Under the pieces are notes generated by a model. The model was not told the origin of the DNA, searched no databases, and saw nothing but the letters and a program-made list of their open reading frames with translations. A program made the translations under genes and the position numbers. A DNA stretch of 64,000 nucleotides from Raineya sp964654605 (GTDB lineage Bacteria > Bacteroidota > Bacteroidia > Cytophagales > Thermonemataceae), in NCBI GenBank assembly GCA_964654605.1, contig CAZZLW010000046.1, forward strand, positions 62,001-126,000. The letters run 5' to 3'. Below are positions 36,051 through 44,033 of this stretch, piece after piece (the first letter of the stretch is position 1; the number at the start of each line of letters is the position of its first letter).

Positions 36051-36662
36051 ATGATGCGATATTTTGTTACTGCCATAGGTACTGATTCGGGCAAAACAAT
36101 TACGAGTGCTATTTTGGTTGAGGCTCTAAAAGCTGATTATTGGAAACCTGTGCAGTCGGGCTTTCCAAGAGATAGTGATGCAGTTGCCGATTTGGTTAGT
36201 TTTCCAGCAAAGATTTTTCCTTCGGCGTATGAATTTGTGAAGCCTGCTTCCCCTCACGATTCTGCCAAAGCTGAAAATCAGACGATTGTGATGGATAAAA
36301 TTATTTTGCCCGATACTGCTAACCATTTGATTGTAGAAGGGGCAGGAGGAATTTTAGTGCCGCTCAACGATACAGATTTTGTGATAGATATTGCCCAAAA
36401 GTTTGATTTAGAAGTGATTTTGGTGGTAAATTTGTACTTGGGCTGTATCAATCATACTTTGCTTTCGGTAAAAGAGCTAAAAAGACGCAACCTGCGAGTA
36501 AAGGGCATAGTATTCAATGGCGTAAGCAACCCCGAAAGTGAAAGAATTATTTTGCATCATTCGGGTTATGAGGTGCTGCTGCACATTGAAAAGGAAGCAT
36601 TTATTACACCACGCATAGTGCAGAAATATGCCGAAAAAATTAGACCTAAGATGATTGTTTAG
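36051..36662 (+). CDS. bioD: Dethiobiotin synthetase
   Basis: A 203-residue ATP-dependent carboxylase that closes the ureido ring of dethiobiotin in biotin synthesis. Motifs: TAIGTDSGKT (P-loop, about 6-15), KPVQSG near 34 and VEGAGGILVPL near 99. The start is the ATG at 36051, with a second ATG directly behind it; a longer frame opening with TTG overlaps the PP2C gene. The last three codons and the TAG stop fall inside dispersed element D, so the element may have replaced the original C-terminus. Other bio genes are not in the window. Confidence 0.93.
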   Translation: MMRYFVTAIGTDSGKTITSAILVEALKADYWKPVQSGFPRDSDAVADLVSFPAKIFPSAYEFVKPASPHDSAKAENQTIVMDKIILPDTANHLIVEGAGGILVPLNDTDFVIDIAQKFDLEVILVVNLYLGCINHTLLSVKELKRRNLRVKGIVFNGVSNPESERIILHHSGYEVLLHIEKEAFITPRIVQKYAEKIRPKMIV

Positions 36663-36800
36663 GTATAGTTTTCAATAAGGAAACAAGAGGCAGGAAACAG
36701 GATTTTAGAAAATAGATGTTGGATAGAAAAAATAAGAAATAAAGCCCTTAAAGGCTTGAACATCAAACACTGAACTTCTTGAACGTAAATAATCACTTTG
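36653..36800. repeat. Dispersed ~145-bp intergenic element, copy D (inverted)
   Basis: Read on the minus strand it has the same block order as copies A and C: TTATTTACGTTCAAGAAGTTCA, AAGCC-TTTAAG-GGCTT hairpin with T-rich tail, TCCTGTTTCCTGCCTCTTG, TTTCCTTATTGAAAAC, CTATACCTAAACAATC. Its end overlaps the last codons of bioD. It fills most of the gap before the methyltransferase gene. Confidence 0.9.
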
Positions 36801-36838
36801 AACATAAATATTCTACAATCTGAAAACACCGAAAATGT

Positions 36839-37567
36839 ATGGCTTGGTACAAAGAATGGTTCAATTCGCCTTACTACCATATTCTTTACAAAGATAGAGA
36901 TGAAAGAGAGGCACGAATTTGCCTGGCAAATATGTTTCGGGCTGTGCCTTTGATAGATGGCTCAACGATTTTAGATGCCCCTTGTGGCAGAGGTAGGCAC
37001 GCCGCTTATTTAGCCAAAAATGGCTATAAAGTTACAGGCATAGACCTTTCACCTGAAAGCATTGCGTATGCCAAAGAAAATTACAAAGATTTGCCCAATT
37101 TAGAGTTTTTTGTACACGATATGCGTGTGCCTTTCCGAGAAGGTTATTATGATTATGTATTGAATTTTTTTACAAGTTTTGGTTATTTTGAAACAGAAGC
37201 CGAAAATATTGCTTGTCTGCAAGCCCTTGCCAGCAATTTGAATAAGGACGGAATGTTGATTTTGGATTTTTTCAATACGGAAAGAGTTTTGAAAAAACTT
37301 GTTCGCGAGGAAGAAATAGAAATAGAAGGTATCAATTTTCATATTGAACGTCAGTTGGAAGGAAAATTTCTTGTAAAAACTATTCGTTTTACAGATAAAG
37401 GGCAAGATTACTGCTTTCAGGAGCGAGTAATGGCTATTAGTCCCGAAGAGTTCAGGAGTTATTTTAAGCAAGTAGGTTTGCGTCCTTTCAGGATATTTGG
37501 CAATTACTTTTTAGAACCTTATGATGAGTTTATGCCAAGAGTAATTTGGGTGTTGGTGAAAGAATAA
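36839..37567 (+). CDS. Class I SAM-dependent methyltransferase
   Basis: A 242-residue soluble Rossmann methyltransferase. Motif I is ILDAPCGRGRHAAYLA (about residues 43-58), followed by the acidic ribose-binding strand VTGIDLSPESI. The substrate is not evident; small-molecule methyltransferases with this DAPCGRGRH signature are common in Bacteroidota. The ATG at 36839 starts 39 bp beyond element D. It ends 11 bp before the restriction endonuclease gene, so it may be the first gene of that transcript, though nothing in its sequence resembles a DNA methylase (no DPPY motif). Confidence 0.85.
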   Translation: MAWYKEWFNSPYYHILYKDRDEREARICLANMFRAVPLIDGSTILDAPCGRGRHAAYLAKNGYKVTGIDLSPESIAYAKENYKDLPNLEFFVHDMRVPFREGYYDYVLNFFTSFGYFETEAENIACLQALASNLNKDGMLILDFFNTERVLKKLVREEEIEIEGINFHIERQLEGKFLVKTIRFTDKGQDYCFQERVMAISPEEFRSYFKQVGLRPFRIFGNYFLEPYDEFMPRVIWVLVKE

Positions 37568-37578
37568 AACTTAAGAAT

Positions 37579-39378
37579 ATGCGTAAATTATGGAGCATTT
37601 CAACTACCGTCAGAAATCCTGAACGTTTAAGAGATTTTTTGAAAGTCCTTAAAATGATAGAGGGAGAACCTTTCAATGCTGAAAATCAAATTAAATACCA
37701 AATTCTTTTGATACAAAATCGTTTTTACAAACCTACTCACATTCCTTCGGAGTTTATACCATTGTGGGACAATCCAACGAAAAATATTAGTTATGAATTA
37801 GCCGAAAAGATATTTTATTTGCAAAACTACCAAGACCCTGCAATGCGTGGAAGGCAATCGGTAAATCCACTTAATAAATTAGGTTTTGCAGTGGCTCGCG
37901 AGTCTTTGGGGAAAATAGAAATTACTGAACTGGGTAATAACTTTATTTCGGGTAAGTACGATATAGGCTTTACGTTTTTCAAGTCCCTCCTGAAGCTTCA
38001 ATTTCCTAATCCTTGGAGCAAAGATTTTCAAGAAGGTTTTGATGTAATTCCTTTTATAGCTACTTTGCATTTGATTGATAGGGTTAATCAAAAATTTTCA
38101 GAGAAAGGACTTACCCAAACGGAATTTAGCTTATTTGTACCTTCTTTGGTGAATTATCAACAAATAGACGAGTATGTTGAAAAAATTGCTTTATACCGAA
38201 AAAGTACTGACAAAAAGCAATTTTTGTATGAATTTGCAAAAGACTTTTATCAAACCCTGCCAAGTGAAAAACAATTAAAAAATTTTTATGAATATGGCGA
38301 TAATATAATGCGATATTTTCGTCTTACGAGATTTTTTTGTGTAAGCACTTCTTCTTTTGGAGCAGAATGGCGAATTGATATTGAGCCTAACCGAAAAATT
38401 GAAGTAGAGCAAATTTTAAGGCAGTTTTCGGGCAAGGCATTAGATTTTCAAAATGAAAAAGATTATTTGCAGTATATTAGAGATATTAATTTGCCTATTT
38501 TACCAAACAAACAGGCAGAAAATATAAAGAAAATTATTGAGGGGGTACTTACGGGATTGCTTCAAATGCAAAAAAATCACCAAATTCAATTGAATGAGGA
38601 AGAAAAAGCAATTCTGTCAATTTCTTATGAAAGTTTTTCACAAAGTGAATTGGAAAATTTATTAGAAAAACTAAGGAGAACTTTAACCAAATTTAGCACA
38701 ATCATACAAAAAAAGAAACTAATCAACAACGTCAATGAAATCCAAGAGATAATCAGTCTGTTGCAAGATAGTAAAAAGTTGCGTAAAATAGAGGCTTATC
38801 AATTTGAAAAACTGCTTGCAGATGGTCTGAAAATTATCAATGATGAAATTGAAATAAAACCTAACTATCCTGTTGATGATGTAGGCGAACCTATCAGCCA
38901 CGCCGTTGGTAACCAAGCCGATATTGAGTGTTTTTATCAAAACTTCAATGCCATTTGCGAAGTTACATTAGATACTTCTTTGTATCAGTGGGTAAGAGAA
39001 ACTCAACCTGTAATGCGTCATTTGAGAGATTTTGAAAAAAAGTACAAGGATAAAAATTGTTATTGCTTGTTTATTGCCCCGAAAATTCATCAAGATACTT
39101 TATATCATTTTTGGACATCTATCAAATATGGTTACGATGGTGCCAAACAAAAAATTATTCCTCTAAATACCCAACAATTTGCTGTTATACTTGAAACTTT
39201 ACAAAAGATTGTTGTAAATACAGGAAAACGTATTACACACTTTGAGGTGGAAAAACTTTATCAGAATATTGTAGAAATTTGTCAAATTCTTGAAGGACAC
39301 TCAAATTGGCAAAGCCAAATTGAAAATGTAGTGATTGAGTGGAAAAATCAAATTTTATCGGATTATGGTGTTAAATGA
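37579..39378 (+). CDS. Type IIS restriction endonuclease, AlwI/BstNBI family
   Basis: A 599-residue nuclease, close to the family length of about 600. The N-terminal DNA-recognition half includes MRGRQSVNPLNKLGFA and LKLQFPNPW. The C-terminal PD-(D/E)XK catalytic half reads SHAVGNQADIECFY (Asp), NAICEVTLDTS (Glu) and RETQPVMRHL (Glu), then YCLFIAPKIHQDTL. These blocks and their spacing correspond to the nicking/cleaving enzymes of the BstNBI-AlwI-MlyI-PleI group, which read GAGTC or GGATC and cut to one side. The ATG at 37579 is preferred; a GTG 33 bp upstream overlaps the preceding gene. It overlaps the first methyltransferase gene by 14 bp. Confidence 0.88.
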   Translation: MRKLWSISTTVRNPERLRDFLKVLKMIEGEPFNAENQIKYQILLIQNRFYKPTHIPSEFIPLWDNPTKNISYELAEKIFYLQNYQDPAMRGRQSVNPLNKLGFAVARESLGKIEITELGNNFISGKYDIGFTFFKSLLKLQFPNPWSKDFQEGFDVIPFIATLHLIDRVNQKFSEKGLTQTEFSLFVPSLVNYQQIDEYVEKIALYRKSTDKKQFLYEFAKDFYQTLPSEKQLKNFYEYGDNIMRYFRLTRFFCVSTSSFGAEWRIDIEPNRKIEVEQILRQFSGKALDFQNEKDYLQYIRDINLPILPNKQAENIKKIIEGVLTGLLQMQKNHQIQLNEEEKAILSISYESFSQSELENLLEKLRRTLTKFSTIIQKKKLINNVNEIQEIISLLQDSKKLRKIEAYQFEKLLADGLKIINDEIEIKPNYPVDDVGEPISHAVGNQADIECFYQNFNAICEVTLDTSLYQWVRETQPVMRHLRDFEKKYKDKNCYCLFIAPKIHQDTLYHFWTSIKYGYDGAKQKIIPLNTQQFAVILETLQKIVVNTGKRITHFEVEKLYQNIVEICQILEGHSNWQSQIENVVIEWKNQILSDYGVK

Positions 39379-40159
39379 AATATATCACGGCGATTGTATA
39401 GAAGTAATGAATACAAGTATAGCCGCCGAAAGCGTACCTCTGATATTTGCAGACCCACCCTATAACTTATCGGGTAAAGTTTTAGACCTTGCCAATAATA
39501 CTACTGGTGGGGCTTATTACAAGGTTAATGAAAAATGGGATACTTATACTTATGAAGATTACTTGCTTTTCTGTAAGCAGTGGATACAAGCCGCCTACGA
39601 AAAATTGACAAGTAATGGTAGTATGTATATTTCTTGTACTCATCATAATATTGGGGAAATTATCACTACAGCTAAACAAGTAGGCTTAAAGTTAAATAAT
39701 ATACTTACTTGGTACAAAATCAATGCTATGCCCAATATTACGAAAAGAACCTTTACCCACGCTACTGAGTTTGTTTGTTGGTTTGTAAAAGGGCAAAATT
39801 GGATTTTTAATTATGAAGTTGTAAAATCTTTCAACCCACACCGAACCAAAGAAGGGGAAACAAAACAAATGAGAGATTTTTTAGATTTTATTGAATTGCC
39901 TATTGTACAGGGTAAAGAAAGAATAAAACTTGCGGGTACTAATCGTGCCGCTCACCCTACCCAAAAACCAGAAAAGCTGTTAGAATTGATAATTTTAGCA
40001 TCTTCTAATGAAGGAGATGTTGTATTAGACCCTTTTTTTGGCACAGGTACAACAGGCATTGTAGCTCAAAGGCTCAATAGAAATTGGATAGGCATTGAAA
40101 ATTGTTGGGAGTACGTTCAAATTGCAAAAAAACGAATTTATGAATATTCAGCTCTTTAA
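39365..40159 (+). CDS. DNA adenine-N6 methyltransferase 1 of the type IIS R-M system
   Basis: A 264-residue beta-class DNA methyltransferase: the catalytic motif ADPPYNLSG (motif IV, about residue 24) comes before the SAM-binding motif I DPFFGTGTTG (about 223), with HPTQKPEKLLE just before. DPPY is typical of N6-adenine methylation. It should protect one strand of the asymmetric site recognised by the overlapping nuclease gene. The ATG at 39365 overlaps the nuclease stop by 14 bp, and the stop overlaps the next methyltransferase by 20 bp. Confidence 0.88.
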   Translation: MVLNEIYHGDCIEVMNTSIAAESVPLIFADPPYNLSGKVLDLANNTTGGAYYKVNEKWDTYTYEDYLLFCKQWIQAAYEKLTSNGSMYISCTHHNIGEIITTAKQVGLKLNNILTWYKINAMPNITKRTFTHATEFVCWFVKGQNWIFNYEVVKSFNPHRTKEGETKQMRDFLDFIELPIVQGKERIKLAGTNRAAHPTQKPEKLLELIILASSNEGDVVLDPFFGTGTTGIVAQRLNRNWIGIENCWEYVQIAKKRIYEYSAL

Positions 40160-40871
40160 TGATGATTGTCTTAATATTCTGAAAGATTTACCCGAAAAAA
40201 GCATAGATTTAATTTTTGCCGATCCACCCTATAATCTTTCAGGAGAAAACTACCTGACTACCCAGAATGGGAAAGTTGCCAAACTTTACAAAGGAGATTG
40301 GGATATTATTCAGGATATTGATGCTTTTAATTTTAAGTGGATTAGTGAGTGTATAAGGGTGCTTTCGGATACAGGTACCATTTGGATTAGTGGAACGCTA
40401 CACAACCACCCTTCGGTAGGAGTTATACTCAAAAAGTTAGGTCTTTGGATTATTAACGATATAATATGGTTTAAGCCTAATGCTACACCATTGCTTGCCA
40501 ATAATCGTTTAGCACCCGCTACCGAGCTTATTTGGCTTGCAAGCAAAAGCAAAAAGTATTATTTTAACTATGAACTTGCCAAAAAACTTAATGGTGGTAA
40601 GCAAATGAAAAATTTGTGGATTATCAATGCCGAAAAACACAAAACTATCCACAAAACTGAAAAGCCCGAATCCCTTTTGCAAAGAATTATACTGCTTGGC
40701 TCACAAGAGGGTCAGACTATTTTAGACCCTTTTTTAGGTAGTGGAACAACAGGCGTTGTTGCCAAACGCTTGCGTAGAAATTTTATAGGCATAGAAATAG
40801 ACAAAACTTATTTTGAGGTTGCTTCTAAAAGAATTGAAGCAGAAATTTCACAAGAATTGAATTTTTCTTAA
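40140..40871 (+). CDS. DNA adenine-N6 methyltransferase 2 of the type IIS R-M system (DpnA-like)
   Basis: A 243-residue beta-class methylase: ADPPYNLSG near residue 26 and DPFLGSGTTGVVAKRL near 200, in the same order as in the neighbouring methylase. The segment KGDWD...KWISECIRVL...GTIWISGTLHNHPSVG strongly resembles the DpnII-associated methylase DpnA, a GATC enzyme, from memory of that family. It probably modifies the other strand of the site. It starts inside the previous gene (20-bp overlap) and ends 1 nt before the Ig-like lipoprotein gene. Confidence 0.88.
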   Translation: MNIQLFNDDCLNILKDLPEKSIDLIFADPPYNLSGENYLTTQNGKVAKLYKGDWDIIQDIDAFNFKWISECIRVLSDTGTIWISGTLHNHPSVGVILKKLGLWIINDIIWFKPNATPLLANNRLAPATELIWLASKSKKYYFNYELAKKLNGGKQMKNLWIINAEKHKTIHKTEKPESLLQRIILLGSQEGQTILDPFLGSGTTGVVAKRLRRNFIGIEIDKTYFEVASKRIEAEISQELNFS

Positions 40872-40872
40872 A

Positions 40873-42519
40873 ATGTTCCTATTGTTAGATTATCTGCAAA
40901 AATACTTTTTTTTAGCCTTTCTGCCTTTTCTTTTTTTTGCTTGTGCCAATCCGCGTCCTATTACGGGTGGGGCGAAGGATACTATTCCACCTAAAATCAT
41001 CAAACAAATACCGCTCAATAAAACTACTAATTTCAATAGCAGGACAATCATCTTGGAGTTTGACGAAAGAATAAAAACCAACAACTTACCCCAAGAGCTC
41101 CTCATTACGCCTTCTATCAAAGGTACTTTCAAGGTGCGTGAGTTCAAAAAGGCAGTAGTTTTGGAATTTCAAGAGCCTTTTGAATCAAATACAACCTACA
41201 CGCTCAATTTCCGCAAAGGTATTCAAGACCTTAACGAAGGAAATGTTCCACCCAATTTTCAAATGGTTTTCAGTACAGGCGATAAGCTGGATTCGCTGGA
41301 AATTCGTGGAAAGGCTACTTACTTGCTCACAGGTACGCCTGCCGCCGAGTGTGCGGTATGGCTTGCTTCTGCCGAAGATACCCTAAAAGTAGAAAAACAC
41401 TTGCCCTATTATCTGGGTAAAACAGATAAAGAAGGATTTTTCCGATTGCAAAATCTTAAAGCGGGTACGTATAAGCTATTTGTGTTTAGTGATAAAAACA
41501 ATAACAATCGCTTAAATCCTGAACAAGAAGCTGTTGGCTTTTTAGAGCAGAATATTATTTTGCAAGGCAAAAATGTGGATTCGCTGAATATTGAACTTGC
41601 TTTTTCTGATAAAAAATCGCCCCGCTTCTTGAAAGCAAGACCTTCCAACACGCAAACGGATAAAACCACTTTGGATTTCAATAAGCCACTTGCCAAAGTT
41701 CGCTTGCAAAGCCCAAAACCTATTGCTTACCAAATGGGTGAAGGTGGGAAAGAAGTAGTGCTATTTAATATTGCACAAATTTATGATACTTTGCAAGTGA
41801 ATCTGCAAGCCACCGATTCGCTTGGAAATGTTTTGGATACTACTGCCAAAGTGCTTTTTCTAAAAGAATTGCGTAGCGGTAAAAGCAAAAAAGAACCCTT
41901 AAAATTTCAAATTAAAAATATTTCACAAGGCGAGGGTATTTTGCCAAATTTTCATTTAGAAGTTGCTTTCAATAAACCGATTTTACAAATAGATACTGCG
42001 AAAATTTATTTTTACAAAGATGGCGATAGCCTGCAAAAAATACCACTTCTTGCCAAAGATTACGAATGGAACGAATACAAAAATATTTTGAGCATACGCA
42101 AGAAAATTGAATTTCAAGAAAAACTACGTTTGCATTTGGATAGTGCCGCTTTTGAAAGTTGCGAAAAAGACAGAAGTAAGGCAACCAAAGAAAATTTTTT
42201 GCTCAAACAAGCCAATCGTTTTGCAACGCTAAAACTCAATATCAAAACCCAAGAACGCAACTTTATTTTGGAACTGCTCGATGAAAAAAAGCAAGTATTG
42301 CGTAGCCTTACCCAAGAAAAAATCTCTGAAAATGTGATTATTTGGGATTATTTGCCCGCAGGAACGTATTTGGTAAGGGTAATTGTAGATAAAAACAAGA
42401 ACGGGCGTTGGGATAAAGGCGATTATGAGAAAGGGATTTTGCCCGAAAAGGTAATTTTTTTACCCAAGTCCATTCCTTTGCGTGAAAATTGGGAAATTAC
42501 AGAGGAGTTTAGTTTTTGA
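40873..42519 (+). CDS. Ig-like domain lipoprotein (Big_5/SbsA type)
   Basis: A 548-residue lipoprotein: lipobox FLFFACANPRPITGG (Cys about 24) followed by AKDTIPPKII, the hallmark start of a conserved Bacteroidota lipoprotein family. Residues 35-135 form a bacterial Ig-like (Big_5) domain (NSRTIILEFDERI, YTLNFRKGIQDLNEG); later parts are further beta domains and a C-terminal DKNKNGRWDKGDYEKG calcium-loop-like motif. The function is unknown. It begins 1 nt after the second methyltransferase, so it is co-transcribed with the R-M operon. Its stop overlaps the convergent TPR gene by 11 bp. Confidence 0.85.
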   Translation: MFLLLDYLQKYFFLAFLPFLFFACANPRPITGGAKDTIPPKIIKQIPLNKTTNFNSRTIILEFDERIKTNNLPQELLITPSIKGTFKVREFKKAVVLEFQEPFESNTTYTLNFRKGIQDLNEGNVPPNFQMVFSTGDKLDSLEIRGKATYLLTGTPAAECAVWLASAEDTLKVEKHLPYYLGKTDKEGFFRLQNLKAGTYKLFVFSDKNNNNRLNPEQEAVGFLEQNIILQGKNVDSLNIELAFSDKKSPRFLKARPSNTQTDKTTLDFNKPLAKVRLQSPKPIAYQMGEGGKEVVLFNIAQIYDTLQVNLQATDSLGNVLDTTAKVLFLKELRSGKSKKEPLKFQIKNISQGEGILPNFHLEVAFNKPILQIDTAKIYFYKDGDSLQKIPLLAKDYEWNEYKNILSIRKKIEFQEKLRLHLDSAAFESCEKDRSKATKENFLLKQANRFATLKLNIKTQERNFILELLDEKKQVLRSLTQEKISENVIIWDYLPAGTYLVRVIVDKNKNGRWDKGDYEKGILPEKVIFLPKSIPLRENWEITEEFSF

Positions 42520-43366
42520 GGTTTTTGCAGTATTTTTGCAAGATTTTTTTTGCTTCACTGCTTCCGAGTTTTTCTGCTTTCTGCCAAGCCGTGCAGGCTT
42601 CTGCTATGTTTTTTTGCAAAAAGTACATATTGCCTACTTCTAACCAAGTTTCGGCATTATAGGCATTGAGTTTGGCACTTTGCAGAAAACTATTTAGAGC
42701 TTCTTGGGGCTGTTTTTGGTTTTTGAGCAATATTCCTTTCAAAAAGTAGCCTTGTGCATCTTCAGATTTGAGCAAAATGTATTTCTCGGTAAGTTCCAAA
42801 GATTTTTTCGGATGGCTCTCACTTATCAAAAGGGCATAATTGTAGTAAGCAGGAGCATAATTTGCATTATGCTGTAAGGCTTTCTGATAGAATTTTTCTG
42901 CTTTTTGGGAAAATTCTTTTTGTTTCTTTCTGTTGGTTTCGGTTTCGGCTATTCTGCTATAAAGCGAACCCAGTGCCGTATAGGTGCGTGAATTGGTACT
43001 ATCTATTTGCAAAACTTTCAGGAAATCATTTTCGGCATTTTCATTTTGGTTGAGCCAAAAATAACTTACACCTCGGTTGTAGAAAGCCTCTTTGTAGTTG
43101 GGTTGTAGCAAAATAGCTTGCGAATAATCAGCAATAGAAGCCAAAAAATCTGAAAAAGCATATTTTGCCAGCCCACGTAAATAGTAGGCGTAGGCATTTT
43201 GAGGCTCTTGCTCAATGACCTGCGTAGCCACTTGTATTGCCTCTTGAATTTTATTTTCATCAAGGGCTTTTTGGGCTTTTGAAAGCAGTTCGGTGCTTTT
43301 CTGAGCAAAGGCAATTTGTAAAAATACCCCCTCCAATATTACAAGCAAAAATAGAATTTTGGACAT
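42509..43366 (-). CDS. Exported TPR-repeat protein
   Basis: A 285-residue protein with a signal peptide (LFLLVILEGVFLQIAFAQ) and about six TPR units, seen as NAYAYYLRGLAKYAFSDF, KEAFYNRGVSYFWLNQNENAE, YAPAYYNYALLISE and NAETWLEVGNMYFLQKN. TPR proteins of this kind are protein-interaction scaffolds in the periplasm; no catalytic domain is present. It is convergent with the Ig-like lipoprotein gene, sharing 11 bp at the 3' ends, and divergent from the Cys-rich lipoprotein gene. Confidence 0.8.
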   Translation of the reverse strand: MSKILFLLVILEGVFLQIAFAQKSTELLSKAQKALDENKIQEAIQVATQVIEQEPQNAYAYYLRGLAKYAFSDFLASIADYSQAILLQPNYKEAFYNRGVSYFWLNQNENAENDFLKVLQIDSTNSRTYTALGSLYSRIAETETNRKKQKEFSQKAEKFYQKALQHNANYAPAYYNYALLISESHPKKSLELTEKYILLKSEDAQGYFLKGILLKNQKQPQEALNSFLQSAKLNAYNAETWLEVGNMYFLQKNIAEACTAWQKAEKLGSSEAKKILQKYCKNLKN

Positions 43367-43397
43367 ATAACCTCTTGACAGAAAAATGAACGAAAAG

Positions 43398-43428
43398 TTT
43401 GCTATTTCAACTTTTTTTATTAGCTTTG
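43398..43428 (+). promoter_or_regulatory. Promoter of the Cys-rich lipoprotein gene
   Basis: TTTG at 43398-43401, a 19-bp spacer and TAGCTTTG at 43421-43428. The expected start of transcription near 43435 leaves a leader of roughly 48 nt before the ATG. Confidence 0.65.
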
Positions 43429-43482
43429 TTCAACTAAATTAAAATTTAGGAGTTTAGTTTCAAATGCTAAAATGAAAGTTTT

Positions 43483-43998
43483 ATGAGAAAATTTTTTGTT
43501 TTTCAGTTTGTAGTGGCACTTCTTGCCCTGATAGTTTTTCTTTCTTGTCAGAAAGAAAAGGAGTTTTCCCAAGATTTCAAGCCTAAAAATGCGATAGCAG
43601 TCTTGAAAGAAGGCAGTTTTGTTCTTGAAAAAAATCTTGAATTGGATAATTTGGTAAAAAGCACTTTTTCAGAATTTGAGAAAAGTTACAAAATTAGCCA
43701 ACCCAATGCAAGTTATACTTTGAAATTGCAAGATATAAAAATTTCTTTTGATGAAACCTCTCGGCATCACTTCTTGCAAATTTTGAGCCAAAGAAGCGAT
43801 AATGCCTTTGTAAGCATTGCTATTTTGCTTGAAAAAAATGGAGATTTTTTGGTATTGCCCGAGCAAAGATGTACGCATACTTGTTCCAGTTTGGATTGCC
43901 CTTGTTCAATTTCAGAGATAAAGCCTTGTCAAGGGCATAAATGCAGTTGTACCAAAGGAACAACAGGCGGTTGTAGTGCAGGCGTACTCATTGAATAA
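43483..43998 (+). CDS. Lipoprotein with an eight-cysteine C-terminal cluster, unknown function
   Basis: A 171-residue protein that I do not assign to a family. The lipobox IVFLSCQKE puts the lipidated Cys at 22. After an ordinary mixed region, residues 130-164 contain eight cysteines (130, 134, 139, 141, 149, 154, 156, 164) interspersed with three His and several Gly, ending CSCTKGTTGGCSAG. The pattern suggests a metal site (Zn or Cu) or a disulfide-knotted module in the periplasm; which of these is unknown. It has its own complete promoter and a strong bidirectional terminator, so it is a monocistronic unit. Confidence 0.75.
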   Translation: MRKFFVFQFVVALLALIVFLSCQKEKEFSQDFKPKNAIAVLKEGSFVLEKNLELDNLVKSTFSEFEKSYKISQPNASYTLKLQDIKISFDETSRHHFLQILSQRSDNAFVSIAILLEKNGDFLVLPEQRCTHTCSSLDCPCSISEIKPCQGHKCSCTKGTTGGCSAGVLIE

Positions 43999-44007
43999 AT
44001 TTTCCAT

Positions 44008-44033
44008 ACCTCTGATATTATCAGAGGTTTTTT
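44008..44033. terminator. Bidirectional intrinsic terminator
   Basis: A 10-bp perfect stem (ACCTCTGATA / TATCAGAGGT) with a minimal loop, followed by a run of seven or eight T on the plus strand. It lies between the convergent Cys-rich lipoprotein and purM-type genes. Confidence 0.85.

Noticed and set aside
37546..37578. A GTG start 33 bp upstream for the restriction endonuclease
   Set aside because: It would overlap the end of the preceding methyltransferase gene and does not match the family start, which begins with the MRKLWSIS stretch.
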